DNA of 22,121 nt from Candidatus Eiseniibacteriota bacterium (GCA_020052115.1 JAGVPR010000003.1:1-22121); one strand, 5' to 3'. Numbered from the stretch's first letter, positions 1-8,425 are shown. The notes: generated from the letters alone by a model not told the origin. Program-made: numbers and translations.

Positions 1-156
1 CCGGAACCACCACGCCGGAGCGAGGAGGGCCGTGGCGATCGCGAGCCGGAACGCGGCGGTCGCGAGCGCAGGCGCCTCGGCCATGCGGATCAAGATCGCG
101 GCGCTGGACACCGACATGATCCCCGCGGCGAGGATGAGGAAGACCCGTCTGTTCAT
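1..156 (-). CDS. EamA/DMT-family transporter, N-terminal fragment
   Basis: The first 52 codons of a minus-strand gene are present; the rest lies beyond the left edge. The reading frame gives MNRRVFLILAAGIMSVSSAA followed by ILIRMAEAPALATAAFRL and a second hydrophobic stretch ending in AWWFR. The first helix, the SSAAILIRxA segment and the A-FRL turn before helix 2 are typical of the opening of EamA-domain (drug/metabolite transporter superfamily) permeases, which move metabolites across the inner membrane. The substrate cannot be inferred. The ATG at 156-154 is chosen because it places the hydrophobic helix at the N-terminus as in the family. No clear Shine-Dalgarno sequence precedes it. The gene diverges from the one at 344. 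Confidence 0.72.
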   Translation of the reverse strand, partial: MNRRVFLILAAGIMSVSSAAILIRMAEAPALATAAFRLAIATALLAPAWWFR

Positions 157-232
157 GGGGCCATAGGCTACCGGTGAACGGCCCGGAGCGCAACGTCAGC
201 GGAGAGGAAGATGAACTCCGCGCAGAATGTGC

Positions 233-262
233 TTGATGGCTCGCGAGGATTGGACCTAGGAT
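233..262 (+). promoter_or_regulatory. Candidate promoter for the glycogen-binding-domain gene
   Basis: TTGATG (233-238) and TAGGAT (257-262) are separated by 18 bp; each matches the sigma-70 consensus at 4 of 6 positions. Transcription would begin near 269, leaving a 75-nt leader. On its own this is a weak call. It gains some weight because 18-bp spacing recurs in stronger promoters of this window. The rest of 157-343 shows nothing else recognisable. Confidence 0.35.
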
Positions 263-343
263 CACCCCGTTTTGTGTCGGATTGGTGAGTCGAGCTCCCG
301 TGCCTCGCAGAATTCGGGACCGGAATCGCTAGGGGGTTTCCCG

Positions 344-709
344 ATGCATCGCCACAGCGTCCTTCGCGGCTTCTTGCTCCCGGCCATGGCGGCCATCGGC
401 CTTCCATTGGTGGCCGCGATCGCCCTCCCGACGGCCCTTTCGAACCGCGGGGCTCGGGACGTCACGATCCAGGTGACGCCCCCCTCGGGTGCGCGGGATG
501 TGCGTCTCTCCGGCTCGATGAACGGCTGGAGCCAGGAGCGAATGACCGACCTTGAGGGCGACGGCACCTTTGAACTGAAGCTCGAGCTGGCCGCCGGGAC
601 CTACGCGTATCGTGTCGTGGCCGATGGCAGACCGGTCGAGGACCTCCAGGCCGGCGCCGACGGAATCCGGCGCATCGAGGTGCCTGCGGACCGTTCGGCC
701 GCAGATTGA
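344..709 (+). CDS. Membrane-anchored protein with a glycogen-binding (CBM48/AMPK-beta-like) domain
   Basis: The 121-aa product has a hydrophobic N-terminal segment (about residues 9-32) that should act as signal anchor or signal peptide. It is followed by a single early-set immunoglobulin-like domain at about 40-115. The domain shows the E-set hallmarks: VTIQVTPPSGARDVRLSGSM, then NGWS (the Trp of the carbohydrate-binding face), the G-DGTFE strand turn, and L--GTYAYRVVADG. Such domains bind alpha-glucans or serve as beta-sandwich modules in glycogen enzymes and AMPK. Here there is no catalytic domain, so the protein is probably a stand-alone periplasmic or surface glucan-binding module. The ATG at 344 follows AGGGGG (331-336) by 7 nt; the open frame extends upstream to 272 without a better ribosome site. 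Partner and substrate are unknown. Confidence 0.75.
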   Translation: MHRHSVLRGFLLPAMAAIGLPLVAAIALPTALSNRGARDVTIQVTPPSGARDVRLSGSMNGWSQERMTDLEGDGTFELKLELAAGTYAYRVVADGRPVEDLQAGADGIRRIEVPADRSAAD

Positions 710-749
710 GCCGAGCACACCGCCGTCGGACACTTGACTGACATCTTCC

Positions 750-767
750 GTTGACACTGCTGTCAAC
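750..767. promoter_or_regulatory. Perfect 7-bp inverted repeat, candidate operator
   Basis: GTTGACA, a CTGC spacer and TGTCAAC form an exact palindrome 41 bp after the stop of the glycogen-binding-domain gene. Its left arm contains a consensus -35 box (TTGACA, 751-756), with GATGAT 18 bp further on (775-780) as a weak -10. An operator overlapping a promoter would have this form. A weak terminator for the upstream gene is less likely because no T-run follows. Confidence 0.4.
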
Positions 768-1039
768 AACACCGGATGATCGGAGGGGGGTGATTCGCTT
801 CCGCACTGTTGCCGCCCTCGACCCTACACGCGCGTCTTTTTCCTCCTCGCTTCAGAAGCCCTCGGAACCTGCCGATCACACTTTCGTGGCGCCCGGAAGG
901 CATGACCGACAGTTCGTGCCGGACCGCGACGCCACGGTACCCCCTGTCCGCTGCGAGTGAGGCCTCTAGCGCCTCGCAAGATCGACGGTTCGGTTCGGTG
1001 CTTCCGGTGGTTTCTTAGAGGAACGCGATTGGAAACCGC

Positions 1040-1069
1040 TTGACAACCGGCTCGGCCCGGCAGTACATC
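1040..1069 (+). promoter_or_regulatory. Candidate promoter for the TonB-receptor operon
   Basis: A perfect TTGACA (1040-1045) lies 18 bp before TACATC (1064-1069), which matches the -10 consensus at only 3 of 6 positions. Transcription would begin near 1076 and leave a ~165-nt leader that can fold at 1089-1114 and 1124-1135. The -35 box is strong and the -10 weak, which would suit an activated promoter. Confidence 0.35.
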
Positions 1070-1240
1070 GTTACCGATTTGGGAAAATGTTGGTCTTGCG
1101 CGGGTTACACCAACTCGTTCAGCCGCGCCGGCGCGTGGGCCGTGCCGTTCGGCGGGGAGGTGAGGACAGAGGGAAGAACCCGGTCGCGTTCGCTTAGGGA
1201 AACAGTCCTTAGAGTCGTCGCTTCGGGAGGTGCCCTGAAA

Positions 1241-4186
1241 ATGAGTATTCGCCTACTGACCCTCGGGCTTCTGGCGGTTCCCCTTCTCTTGCTGCCGGTC
1301 GTCGCCGTCGCAGGAACGACAGGCAAGATCGAGGGTAAGGTGACCGACCAGAGCACAGGACAGCCGCTCGCTCTCGCCAACGTCCAGATCGTCGGATCGA
1401 ACGTGGGCGCCAACACGGATGAAGAAGGTCGCTTCTTCATCCTCAACGTTCCCGCCGGCCGCTATAACGTGCGCGTCGCCTATGTCGGCTACAAGGAAAC
1501 CCTGGTCTACAACGTCACGATCATTGCCGACTTCACGACGACCCAAGACGTCGCGCTGCAGCCGACCGCCATCGAAGTGGGAACGATCACCGTCGAGGCC
1601 CAGCGTCCGTTGATCCAGAGAGACGCCACCTCGACGACACGGTTCCTCACGTCGGATCAGATCCAGAACCTGCCGACACGCGGCTACCTGGAGGCAGCCG
1701 CCCTTCAGACCGGCGTCGTGCAGTACCGCTTCATTGACACCGGCGCCGAAGCCTTGAACGCGCCCAGCATCTCGATCCGAGGCGGCCGGCAGAACGAGGT
1801 CGCCTACTTCGTTGACGGGTTCTCACAGCAGGATCCGCTCACGGGCTACTCCACGACATCCATCAACCAGAACGCCATTGACCAGATCGTGGTCTCCACC
1901 GGCGGTTTCAACGCCGAGTACGGCCGGATCATGTCGGGCGCCGTCAACGTCATCACGAAGGAAGGGCGCCCGTCTTATTTCGGCTCCATCGAGTCCTACA
2001 CGGACAACCTCGCGGGGGACTGGATCGGCACGAACAAGTACGACAACAACGTCTACGACATTTCCCTCGGAGGGCCGGTCATCCCAGGCCGCGAGAACCT
2101 CACGTTCTACGCCTCGGGAGAGCGCCGGTGGTACGGCGATCGGTCGCCGCGCTCCCTGGCCGACGAGGTTTCCGACAGCGGACGCCTCGAGAACAACAAT
2201 CTCGCCGGCTGGACGTGGCAGGGCAAACTGGGATGGAAGCCGTCCCGGACGATGGACGTCAAGGTCGGGACGCTCGGCTCCTTCGACGACTGGCAGGAGT
2301 ACAGGAACTCCTTTGCGCTGAACCTCGAGCACACGCCGCGTTACGAGGATACGAACCGCTCCGTCTTCGGGACCGTCACCCACGTGTTGAGCCCGAAGAC
2401 GTTCCAGACGTTCGGCGCGAACTACTTCTACACCCTGCGCAAGCGGGGCGACGGCACCTACATGGACGACCTGAAGAAGTACGCGCGGCCGAACGGGAAC
2501 CCGGACTTCGACCAGGACATCTCCATGTTCTGGATCGGCGATGATCCGAGCACCCCGGAGGCGTTCGACAAGTACGGTCAGTCAATCGTCGTCCGTGACG
2601 AGGAATCGAACGAGATCCTCCAGGGGAACGAGGCGTCCGTCTGGGACGACTATCTGCAGCGCGAATCCTGGTACCTCGGAGGCAGGTACGACATACAGAG
2701 CCAGGTCAATCCGAACAACCTCGTCAAGGTGGGCGTTGATTTCCAATACCACACGCTTCGCCTCTACGATCACTACTTCCCCACCGAGCTCTTCGTCAAC
2801 GTGGACGACGTCGCCGACACCCTGCTGCAAACCCCGAACACCAAGGACGTGGATCGGTACGGGTATGAGACGGAGATCATCTACGACTGGGGGAAGAACG
2901 CGGCCGGAGGCGACTCGCTCCTCGGCTACGATGTGCGCTTGAAGAAGACGGACGAGGGCAGGAACGGGGCGAAGCACCCGGTGCTCGCGTCGCTCTACCT
3001 CCAGGACAAGTTCGAATACCAGGGGCTCGTCGTCAACGCGGGTGTGCGGTACGACTACCTGAACGTGGACACCGAGGCGCTCAAGGACCCGTCGCAGCCG
3101 CTCGGCGACGATACATCGCTCGACGATGAGGATCTCACCAAGAACAAGGTGTACCACCGTGTGAGCCCGCGCGTCGGCATCGGCTTCCCGGTCACGGACA
3201 AGACGCTCTTGCACGCGAATTACGGGATCTTCTACCAGCAGCCCAATCTCCAGAACCTGTACGTTTCCTACCCGTTCCTGGAGCACAAGATCAGCCCGGT
3301 TGGGGGCGGCTACTTCGTGCCGTTCGGGAACCCGAATCTCGAGCCGGAGACGACGACGGCCTACGAGGTCGGCATCGCCCATCAGCTCGGCGAAAAGGCG
3401 AAGTTCGACGTGACGGCGTACTACAAGGACGTCCAGGACCTCGTCCAGGTGCGCAACATCCCGTCCGAGCCGAAGGCTTTCAACTCGTTCCAGAACACCG
3501 ACTACGGGACGATCAAGGGCGTGGACTTCCAGTTGGAGCTGCGACGCACTTCCAACGTCGCCGCCACGATGGCCTACAGCTTCGCCTACGCCATCGGGAC
3601 CGGTTCGGTGGAGCAGTCGCAGCGGAACAACGCATGGACGGGCGAGGATCCTCCGAAGCAGACCGGGCCTCTCTCCTTCGATCAGAGGCATCGCATCACG
3701 GCGAATGTCGACTACCGCTTCGCATCCGGAGGCGGACCTGAGATCGCCGGGTCGCGGCCTTTCGGGAACGCCGGGATCAACCTCCTGGCCGCGCTCGGGA
3801 GCGGCTTCCCGTACACGCCGGTGGACGTCTATAACGAGGTCACGCTGGCGGCGATCTCGCCGAAGGTCATCGGGCCGGTGAACTCTCGCTACGGGCCCTG
3901 GATGTACCGCTTCGACTTCAAGGCGGACAAGAACTTCAAGGTCGGCCGATACGGCCTTTCAGCGTACGTCTGGGTTCTGAACCTCTTCGACCGCGACAAT
4001 GCGGCGCGCGTCTACCAGTCTTCGGGATCCGCGACGAGCACGAACTGGCTGGTCACGGCCGAGGGTCTCGCTTGGCTCGCCCAGAACGGGCAACGCGGCA
4101 GAGAACTCTATGAACTGGCGGAGAGGAATCCGAACAACTTCGACATCCCGAGGATGGTCCGGTTCGGCCTCCGCGCCGATTTCTAG
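1241..4186 (+). CDS. TonB-dependent receptor with carboxypeptidase-regulatory-like N-terminal domain
   Basis: The 981-aa product is an outer-membrane gated channel that would use TonB-ExbBD energy to move a substrate inward. Residues 1-24 are a signal peptide (hydrophobic core then VAVAG). Residues ~28-110 form a CarboxypepD_reg-like beta-sandwich (GKIEGKVTD, NTDEEGRF, VPAGRYNVRVAYVGY). A plug domain follows at ~125-235 with NLPTRGYLEAAALQTGVV, SIRGGRQNEVAYFVDG and GAVNVITKEG. The rest is the 22-strand barrel, ending in the aromatic terminus R-ADF typical of outer-membrane proteins. The ATG at 1241 follows GGGAGG by 10 nt and begins the signal peptide; the open frame continues upstream to a TTG at 1040, but those residues are not signal-like. 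No TonB box is obvious. It heads a three-gene operon with the sorting-domain protein and the PorV-like protein. The substrate is unknown. Confidence 0.93.
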   Translation: MSIRLLTLGLLAVPLLLLPVVAVAGTTGKIEGKVTDQSTGQPLALANVQIVGSNVGANTDEEGRFFILNVPAGRYNVRVAYVGYKETLVYNVTIIADFTTTQDVALQPTAIEVGTITVEAQRPLIQRDATSTTRFLTSDQIQNLPTRGYLEAAALQTGVVQYRFIDTGAEALNAPSISIRGGRQNEVAYFVDGFSQQDPLTGYSTTSINQNAIDQIVVSTGGFNAEYGRIMSGAVNVITKEGRPSYFGSIESYTDNLAGDWIGTNKYDNNVYDISLGGPVIPGRENLTFYASGERRWYGDRSPRSLADEVSDSGRLENNNLAGWTWQGKLGWKPSRTMDVKVGTLGSFDDWQEYRNSFALNLEHTPRYEDTNRSVFGTVTHVLSPKTFQTFGANYFYTLRKRGDGTYMDDLKKYARPNGNPDFDQDISMFWIGDDPSTPEAFDKYGQSIVVRDEESNEILQGNEASVWDDYLQRESWYLGGRYDIQSQVNPNNLVKVGVDFQYHTLRLYDHYFPTELFVNVDDVADTLLQTPNTKDVDRYGYETEIIYDWGKNAAGGDSLLGYDVRLKKTDEGRNGAKHPVLASLYLQDKFEYQGLVVNAGVRYDYLNVDTEALKDPSQPLGDDTSLDDEDLTKNKVYHRVSPRVGIGFPVTDKTLLHANYGIFYQQPNLQNLYVSYPFLEHKISPVGGGYFVPFGNPNLEPETTTAYEVGIAHQLGEKAKFDVTAYYKDVQDLVQVRNIPSEPKAFNSFQNTDYGTIKGVDFQLELRRTSNVAATMAYSFAYAIGTGSVEQSQRNNAWTGEDPPKQTGPLSFDQRHRITANVDYRFASGGGPEIAGSRPFGNAGINLLAALGSGFPYTPVDVYNEVTLAAISPKVIGPVNSRYGPWMYRFDFKADKNFKVGRYGLSAYVWVLNLFDRDNAARVYQSSGSATSTNWLVTAEGLAWLAQNGQRGRELYELAERNPNNFDIPRMVRFGLRADF

Positions 4187-4235
4187 GCCCCCGAGATGAA
4201 GCCAAACTGGGCCCGATCGTCGGGATGGCCCGATC

Positions 4236-4245
4236 GAGAAGGAGG
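4236..4245 (+). promoter_or_regulatory. Ribosome binding site deciding the start of the large surface protein
   Basis: GAGAAGGAGG is a near-perfect Shine-Dalgarno sequence lying inside the longest possible frame, so the ATG at 4225 is unlikely to be the start. In-frame candidates downstream are ATG 4249 (3 nt spacing), GTG 4252 (6 nt) and ATG 4258 (12 nt). All give nearly the same protein. Confidence 0.7.
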
Positions 4246-4248
4246 CTG

Positions 4249-7200
4249 ATGGTGAAGATGAGGGCGGCTTTCATATGCGCGGCGACCGCCGCGCTCCTGG
4301 CCCTCGCCGTCACAACCGGATTCCATGGGGACGGCGAAGCCGCCAGGAGGGATGTCAGGCCCGCGCCGCAGGCGCCGCTGGTCTTGGACAGCCAGAAGCA
4401 CATTGATGCCAATCTTGTTGATATGTTCGTGTCGAACGTCGGGACGTTTGCGTGGGACCTCGTCACGCAGGACCCGGGGCTGACCTACCCGAAGGGAACG
4501 AACAAGCAGGCGATCTTTGCGGCGGGGCTGTGGGTGGGCGCCGTCGTCGGCGGCGAGCGGCGCGTCGAGGTCGCGGAATACTCCGCGGAATACGTCCCCG
4601 GCCGCATTGTCGGGGGGACGTTCGACCCCAGCTGGCCGAGCAACCAGCAGTATCACGTCTACAAGGTCAACAGAGGCGACACCGACGCGAACCCCGACTA
4701 TCGGGATTGGCCGGTGGACCACGGCGCTCCGTTCGAGGTCGTGAACGGGGATACGATCCCGAAGATCCTCGGCGATCAGATGCTCTGGTGCGTCTACAAC
4801 GACATGGATCCGAACGCCCACCAGAACAACGCGGGCAAGAGCCTGCCGCTGGGGCTCGAGATCCAGCAGAGCACGTTCGCCTTCGACCGACAGGACGCGC
4901 TGGCGAATGTCGTGTTCCTGAGCTTCAAGTTCATCAACAAGGGAGCGAACACCCTCGAGGACGCGTACGTCTCCGTCTGGTCCGATCCGGACCTTGGTGA
5001 TGCCGGCGACGACCTCGTGGGTTGCGACACGACGCTCTCGCTGGGGTACTGCTACAACGGGACGAACACGGACGGCATCTACGGCTCAACCCCGCCGGCC
5101 GTGGGCTTCGACTTCTTCCGCGGCCCCCGCGTCGTCCAGAACGGCGATACGACATATCTGCCGATGACGTCGTACATCTGGTATCCGAACGGCGGCGATC
5201 CGTCGTCGGCGGAGCACTCCTACAACTTCATGCTCGGTCTGAACCGGGATGGAACTCCGGTCATTGACCCCAACACCAACGAGCCGAGCAAATTCTTCGT
5301 GCCGGGAGACCCGGTCACCAACACCGGGTGGCTCGATTCGAACCCGTCGGACCGGCGATTCATGCTGACCTCCGGCCCGTTCACGATGGCCCCCGGCGAC
5401 ACGCAGGAGGTCGTCACGGCCATCGTGCTCGGACTCGGCCAGGACCGCCTCACATCCGTGACGGCGATGAAGTTCAACGATCGCTTCGCCCAGGATGCCT
5501 TCGACAAGAACTTCGTCCTGCCCAACCCGCCGCCTGGGCCGGAGATCTCTCTGACTGAGCTGGACGGTGAGATCGTGCTCTCATGGGGGGATGTTTCCGA
5601 GACCAACTCCGACGAGCCCGGATACGCATTCGAGGGATACATCGTGTATCAGGGCGCGTCCGTCGCAGGACCCTGGAAGCGGATCACGACCTACGACATT
5701 GACAACGCAACCGGGATCATCTTCGACGACCAGTTCGATCTCGAATCGGGCGTCGTGATCAACAAGCCCGTGCAGTTCGGGTCGGACTCCGGCGTCAAAC
5801 GCTACATCACGCTCGATCAGGATTACATTCGCGGCGGCCCGCTCCGAAACGGGAAGGAGTACTACTTCTCCGTCACCTCGTACAGCTACGGGGCCGAGCG
5901 GACGCCGAAGACCCTCGAGAACGCCATCCAGTCCCAGGCCGTCCTCGCGGTGCCCCAGGCACCCGTCGCCGGCACGCGGCTCGGAGCCGGGGCGCCCATG
6001 GACACGATCCCGGCGCCGCACGTCTTGGGCGGGAGCGATGGCGTCGTCTACCCTCTCGTTCTCGATCCCCGGCACTTCACCGGCCACGACTACCGGGTCA
6101 ACTTCCGGTCCATCCGTGAGTACGATCCCGCGATCGAGGACACGGTGAGCGTCACGGTTTGGGACCTCCTCGATGTCGATGCCGATTCGGTCATGGTCAC
6201 GGGGTTCCGGAACCAGTCCGGCGACGAAGACTATCCGATCCTGGACGGCTTGGTCATGAAGGTGCTGGGGCCGCCGCTCGAGGGCAAGGATTGGAACTAC
6301 GCCCTCGCGGACACGAGCCACCTGCGCTGGTTCACCCGAGGAGAGGGCGCGGGCGGCGAGTTGATCGCCGGCGGAGGCTATCTCGGGCCGATGTTCAACG
6401 GCAGCGCCGTTGCCCCGGGAGACTTCAAGACGGTCGAGGTCCGCTGGGGCAAGATGGCGTCCTTCACCGACACGAACGGGAACCAGGTGTTCGACGTCGG
6501 CGAGGATTATGTGGTGGACACTTCCGCCGAGCATCAGCTCGCGTACATGTACCAGACATGGGGAGCCGATCGCTCCGGGTTGTTCGAGGTTCCCTTCACC
6601 GCATGGGACGTCGAGGCAAACCCGGCCCGGCAGCTCAACGTGATCCTGCGCGACCGGAACGACAACCATCTGTGGGATCTGCACTTCTTGAGCGAAGACG
6701 AGACCGTGGACACGCAATACAATTACTTGTTCATCATGGACAGCACGTACGACCCAACGGGGGCGGCCTACACGGAGGGCCCGGCGCTCATCAACTTCGG
6801 CGCGGATCTCGACGTGCAGTGGGTGCTCTGGCTCGGGCAGAGATCGGATCCCGACACCGACGTGCCGATCCCGGTCCTGAGCGACGAGGGGGTTCTGACG
6901 CTGGAACCGAACCGCGTGAATACCCCGGCCGACGTGTTCGAATTCTCGCCTGCCGCGCCGACCGTCGAGAAGGCGGACGCCAAGGCAGATCTCCAGAGAA
7001 TCCTCGTCGTCCCGAATCCGTACCTCAATCGCTCCACCTACGAGTTCGATCAATTCGATCGCCGCGTGAAGTTCACGAACCTCCCGGCGAAGTGCACGAT
7101 CAGGATATTCAACCTCGCGGGCGATCTCGTTCGGACGCTCCCCGAGAAGACCGATCCGACCACGTCTCAGGCGGAGTGGGATCTGCTCACCGAGAACGGC

Positions 7201-7311
7201 ATCCCCGTCGCGAGCGGCATCTTCATCTGGCATGTTGACGCGCCAGGGGTCGGCGAGAGATTCGGAAAGATGGCGGTCTTCGTCGAGAAGGAAAGACTGA
7301 ATACCTACTAG
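4249..7311 (+). CDS. Large secreted surface protein with FN3-like region and FlgD/type IX-sorting-like C-terminus
   Basis: The product is about 1020 aa. It opens with a basic N-terminus and a hydrophobic signal segment (AAFICAATAALLALAVTT). Residues ~40-430 form a conserved-looking globular region (FVSNVGTFAWD, AGLWVGAVVGGERRVEVAEY, DMDPNAHQNN). A fibronectin-III-like segment follows at ~430-560 (GEIVLSWGD, GYIVYQG, GKEYYFSVTSYSYG). The C-terminal ~100 residues begin with RILVVPNPYLNRSTYEF and continue with CTIRIFNLAGDLVRTL, AEWDL-ENG-PVASGIFIWHV. That is the FlgD-Ig/Por-sorting-like fold found on exported proteins in FCB and related phyla. By family precedent the C-terminal domain directs export or surface attachment. 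No catalytic motif is visible. It lies 62 bp after the receptor gene and 61 bp before the PorV-like gene, so the three are probably co-transcribed and may act together. The start is uncertain by a few residues. Confidence 0.8.
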   Translation: MVKMRAAFICAATAALLALAVTTGFHGDGEAARRDVRPAPQAPLVLDSQKHIDANLVDMFVSNVGTFAWDLVTQDPGLTYPKGTNKQAIFAAGLWVGAVVGGERRVEVAEYSAEYVPGRIVGGTFDPSWPSNQQYHVYKVNRGDTDANPDYRDWPVDHGAPFEVVNGDTIPKILGDQMLWCVYNDMDPNAHQNNAGKSLPLGLEIQQSTFAFDRQDALANVVFLSFKFINKGANTLEDAYVSVWSDPDLGDAGDDLVGCDTTLSLGYCYNGTNTDGIYGSTPPAVGFDFFRGPRVVQNGDTTYLPMTSYIWYPNGGDPSSAEHSYNFMLGLNRDGTPVIDPNTNEPSKFFVPGDPVTNTGWLDSNPSDRRFMLTSGPFTMAPGDTQEVVTAIVLGLGQDRLTSVTAMKFNDRFAQDAFDKNFVLPNPPPGPEISLTELDGEIVLSWGDVSETNSDEPGYAFEGYIVYQGASVAGPWKRITTYDIDNATGIIFDDQFDLESGVVINKPVQFGSDSGVKRYITLDQDYIRGGPLRNGKEYYFSVTSYSYGAERTPKTLENAIQSQAVLAVPQAPVAGTRLGAGAPMDTIPAPHVLGGSDGVVYPLVLDPRHFTGHDYRVNFRSIREYDPAIEDTVSVTVWDLLDVDADSVMVTGFRNQSGDEDYPILDGLVMKVLGPPLEGKDWNYALADTSHLRWFTRGEGAGGELIAGGGYLGPMFNGSAVAPGDFKTVEVRWGKMASFTDTNGNQVFDVGEDYVVDTSAEHQLAYMYQTWGADRSGLFEVPFTAWDVEANPARQLNVILRDRNDNHLWDLHFLSEDETVDTQYNYLFIMDSTYDPTGAAYTEGPALINFGADLDVQWVLWLGQRSDPDTDVPIPVLSDEGVLTLEPNRVNTPADVFEFSPAAPTVEKADAKADLQRILVVPNPYLNRSTYEFDQFDRRVKFTNLPAKCTIRIFNLAGDLVRTLPEKTDPTTSQAEWDLLTENGIPVASGIFIWHVDAPGVGERFGKMAVFVEKERLNTY

Positions 7312-7320
7312 GTCGGAGTA

Positions 7321-7345
7321 GCGGGCGCCCGAAAGGGCTTCCCGC
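7321..7345 (+). terminator. Intercistronic hairpin between surface protein and PorV-like gene
   Basis: GCGGG-C-GCCC-GAAA-GGGC-TT-CCCGC forms a 9-bp stem with a GAAA tetraloop and a small internal bulge, in the gap between two operon genes. No T-run follows, so full termination is unlikely. Partial attenuation or an mRNA-stabilising processing element that sets relative dosage of the two proteins is more plausible. Confidence 0.4.
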
Positions 7346-7372
7346 CCATTATTCCGAAGGAGGCAGCGTATT

Positions 7373-8392
7373 ATGAGACCGAGAATCCTTGCGGTGGGTT
7401 TGGCCGCCGTCCTGGCGGCCGCCTCCGCGACTGCCTACGCCTCGGCCGACCGCCTCGGGACCGCGGGAGCGCAGGAGCTCCGGATTCCCGTCGGGGCGCG
7501 TGAGACCGCGCTGGGCGGCGCCGTCGTTTCCGAGGTCGCCGGCGTCAGCGCGCTCTACTGGAACCCGGCGGGCGCCGGAAACAGCGAGGCGACGCAGGTC
7601 CTCTTCTCTCATCAGCCGTACATCGCCGACATGGACGTGGAGTACTTTGCGGTCAACGCCCCGGTGGGCTTCGGCACGATCGGGGCAAGCGTGAAGGTGC
7701 TTTCGGTCGGAGACATGGTCGTTACGACCGAAGAGGCGCCGGAAGGGACCGGCGAAATCGCTTCACCCACCATGAGCGTGATCGGACTGACCTTTGCCCG
7801 CGCCATGACCGACAGGGTCCTCTTCGGCGTGACCGGGATGTACGTCAACGAGAGCATCCTGAGGGAGTCGGCCAAGGGCGTGGCGTTCGATTTCGGGTTC
7901 CAGTACCATCCGGGCCTGCAAGGACTGAAGCTCGGCTTGGTGATGAAGCACTTCGGGCCGAGCATGACCTTTGACGGACCTGATTTCGAGCGGCTCCTCC
8001 TGCCGCCGGACCAGAATCCGTTCTCCCAGCGGCGCTCGTTCAAGACGCAGTCTGCGGCGTTCGAGCTCCCGTCGTCATTCCAGTTCGGCGCCTCGTACGA
8101 GCGGCCGCTCGGTGATGAGAGCCGGGGACTAGTGGCGGGGACGTTTCAGAGCAACAACTTCTCCGACGACGAGTACCGCATGGGGGCCGAATACGCCTAC
8201 CGCGAGACGTTCTTCGCTCGCGGCTCCTTCGTGGCGACCGGGCAGGACAGCTACCTGTTCGACCGGGGTGCGTTCGGCGTCGGATTCCGCGTGCGCCTGG
8301 CAGGCAGCGACATGTTCGCCGACTACGCCTTCGTGCCGGTGAGCGACTGGTTCGACGACATCCATCACTTCACGGTGCGGTTCCACTTCTAG
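7373..8392 (+). CDS. PorV/PorQ-family (UPF0164-like) outer-membrane beta-barrel protein
   Basis: The 339-aa product has a signal peptide (about 1-24, ending AYASA). It then shows the family signature GTAGAQELRIPVGARETALG followed by GAVVSEVAGVSALYWNPAG. This stretch, with the ALYWNPAG motif, is characteristic of PorV/PorQ and related FadL-like barrels in organisms with type IX-type export. The remainder alternates as beta strands and ends in F-V-F-F (HHFTVRFHF), an outer-membrane terminal strand. In Bacteroidota, PorV shuttles exported proteins bearing C-terminal sorting domains to the attachment machinery. Here it follows directly a gene encoding such a C-terminal domain, so a dedicated partner role is a reasonable inference, not shown. 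Start ATG 7373 has AAGGAGG (7357-7363) at 9 nt. A strong hairpin follows the gene. Confidence 0.82.
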   Translation: MRPRILAVGLAAVLAAASATAYASADRLGTAGAQELRIPVGARETALGGAVVSEVAGVSALYWNPAGAGNSEATQVLFSHQPYIADMDVEYFAVNAPVGFGTIGASVKVLSVGDMVVTTEEAPEGTGEIASPTMSVIGLTFARAMTDRVLFGVTGMYVNESILRESAKGVAFDFGFQYHPGLQGLKLGLVMKHFGPSMTFDGPDFERLLLPPDQNPFSQRRSFKTQSAAFELPSSFQFGASYERPLGDESRGLVAGTFQSNNFSDDEYRMGAEYAYRETFFARGSFVATGQDSYLFDRGAFGVGFRVRLAGSDMFADYAFVPVSDWFDDIHHFTVRFHF

Positions 8393-8425
8393 CCGCTCCC
8401 GAGAGGGAGGCGGAAGCGATCGCAA

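Larger units (their letters stand above)
710..1240 (+). other. Gene-free leader region of the TonB-receptor operon
   Basis: These 531 bases hold no convincing gene: the short open frames here lack ribosome sites and recognisable sequence. Visible signals are a perfect inverted repeat at 750-767, two promoter-like TTGACA boxes (751 and 1040), and possible RNA hairpins at 959-975 (GAGGC/GCCTC) and 1089-1114 (GTTGGT/ACCAAC). There is also a CG-rich palindrome at 1124-1135. The start codon at 1241 is preceded by GGGAGG (1225-1230). I compared it with the cobalamin, c-di-GMP and other common riboswitch consensus elements I know and saw no match. Confidence 0.6.

Noticed and set aside
1040..1240. 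Upstream extension of the TonB receptor to a TTG at 1040.
   Set aside because: It would put 67 non-signal residues before a clear signal peptide, and the TTG lies in a -35-like box without a ribosome site.
5581..7233. 550-codon minus-strand open frame opposite the large surface protein.
   Set aside because: Rich in Arg, Val, Glu and His from reversed GC-rich codons, no domain, no ribosome site, opposite a coherent protein with recognisable C-terminal domain.
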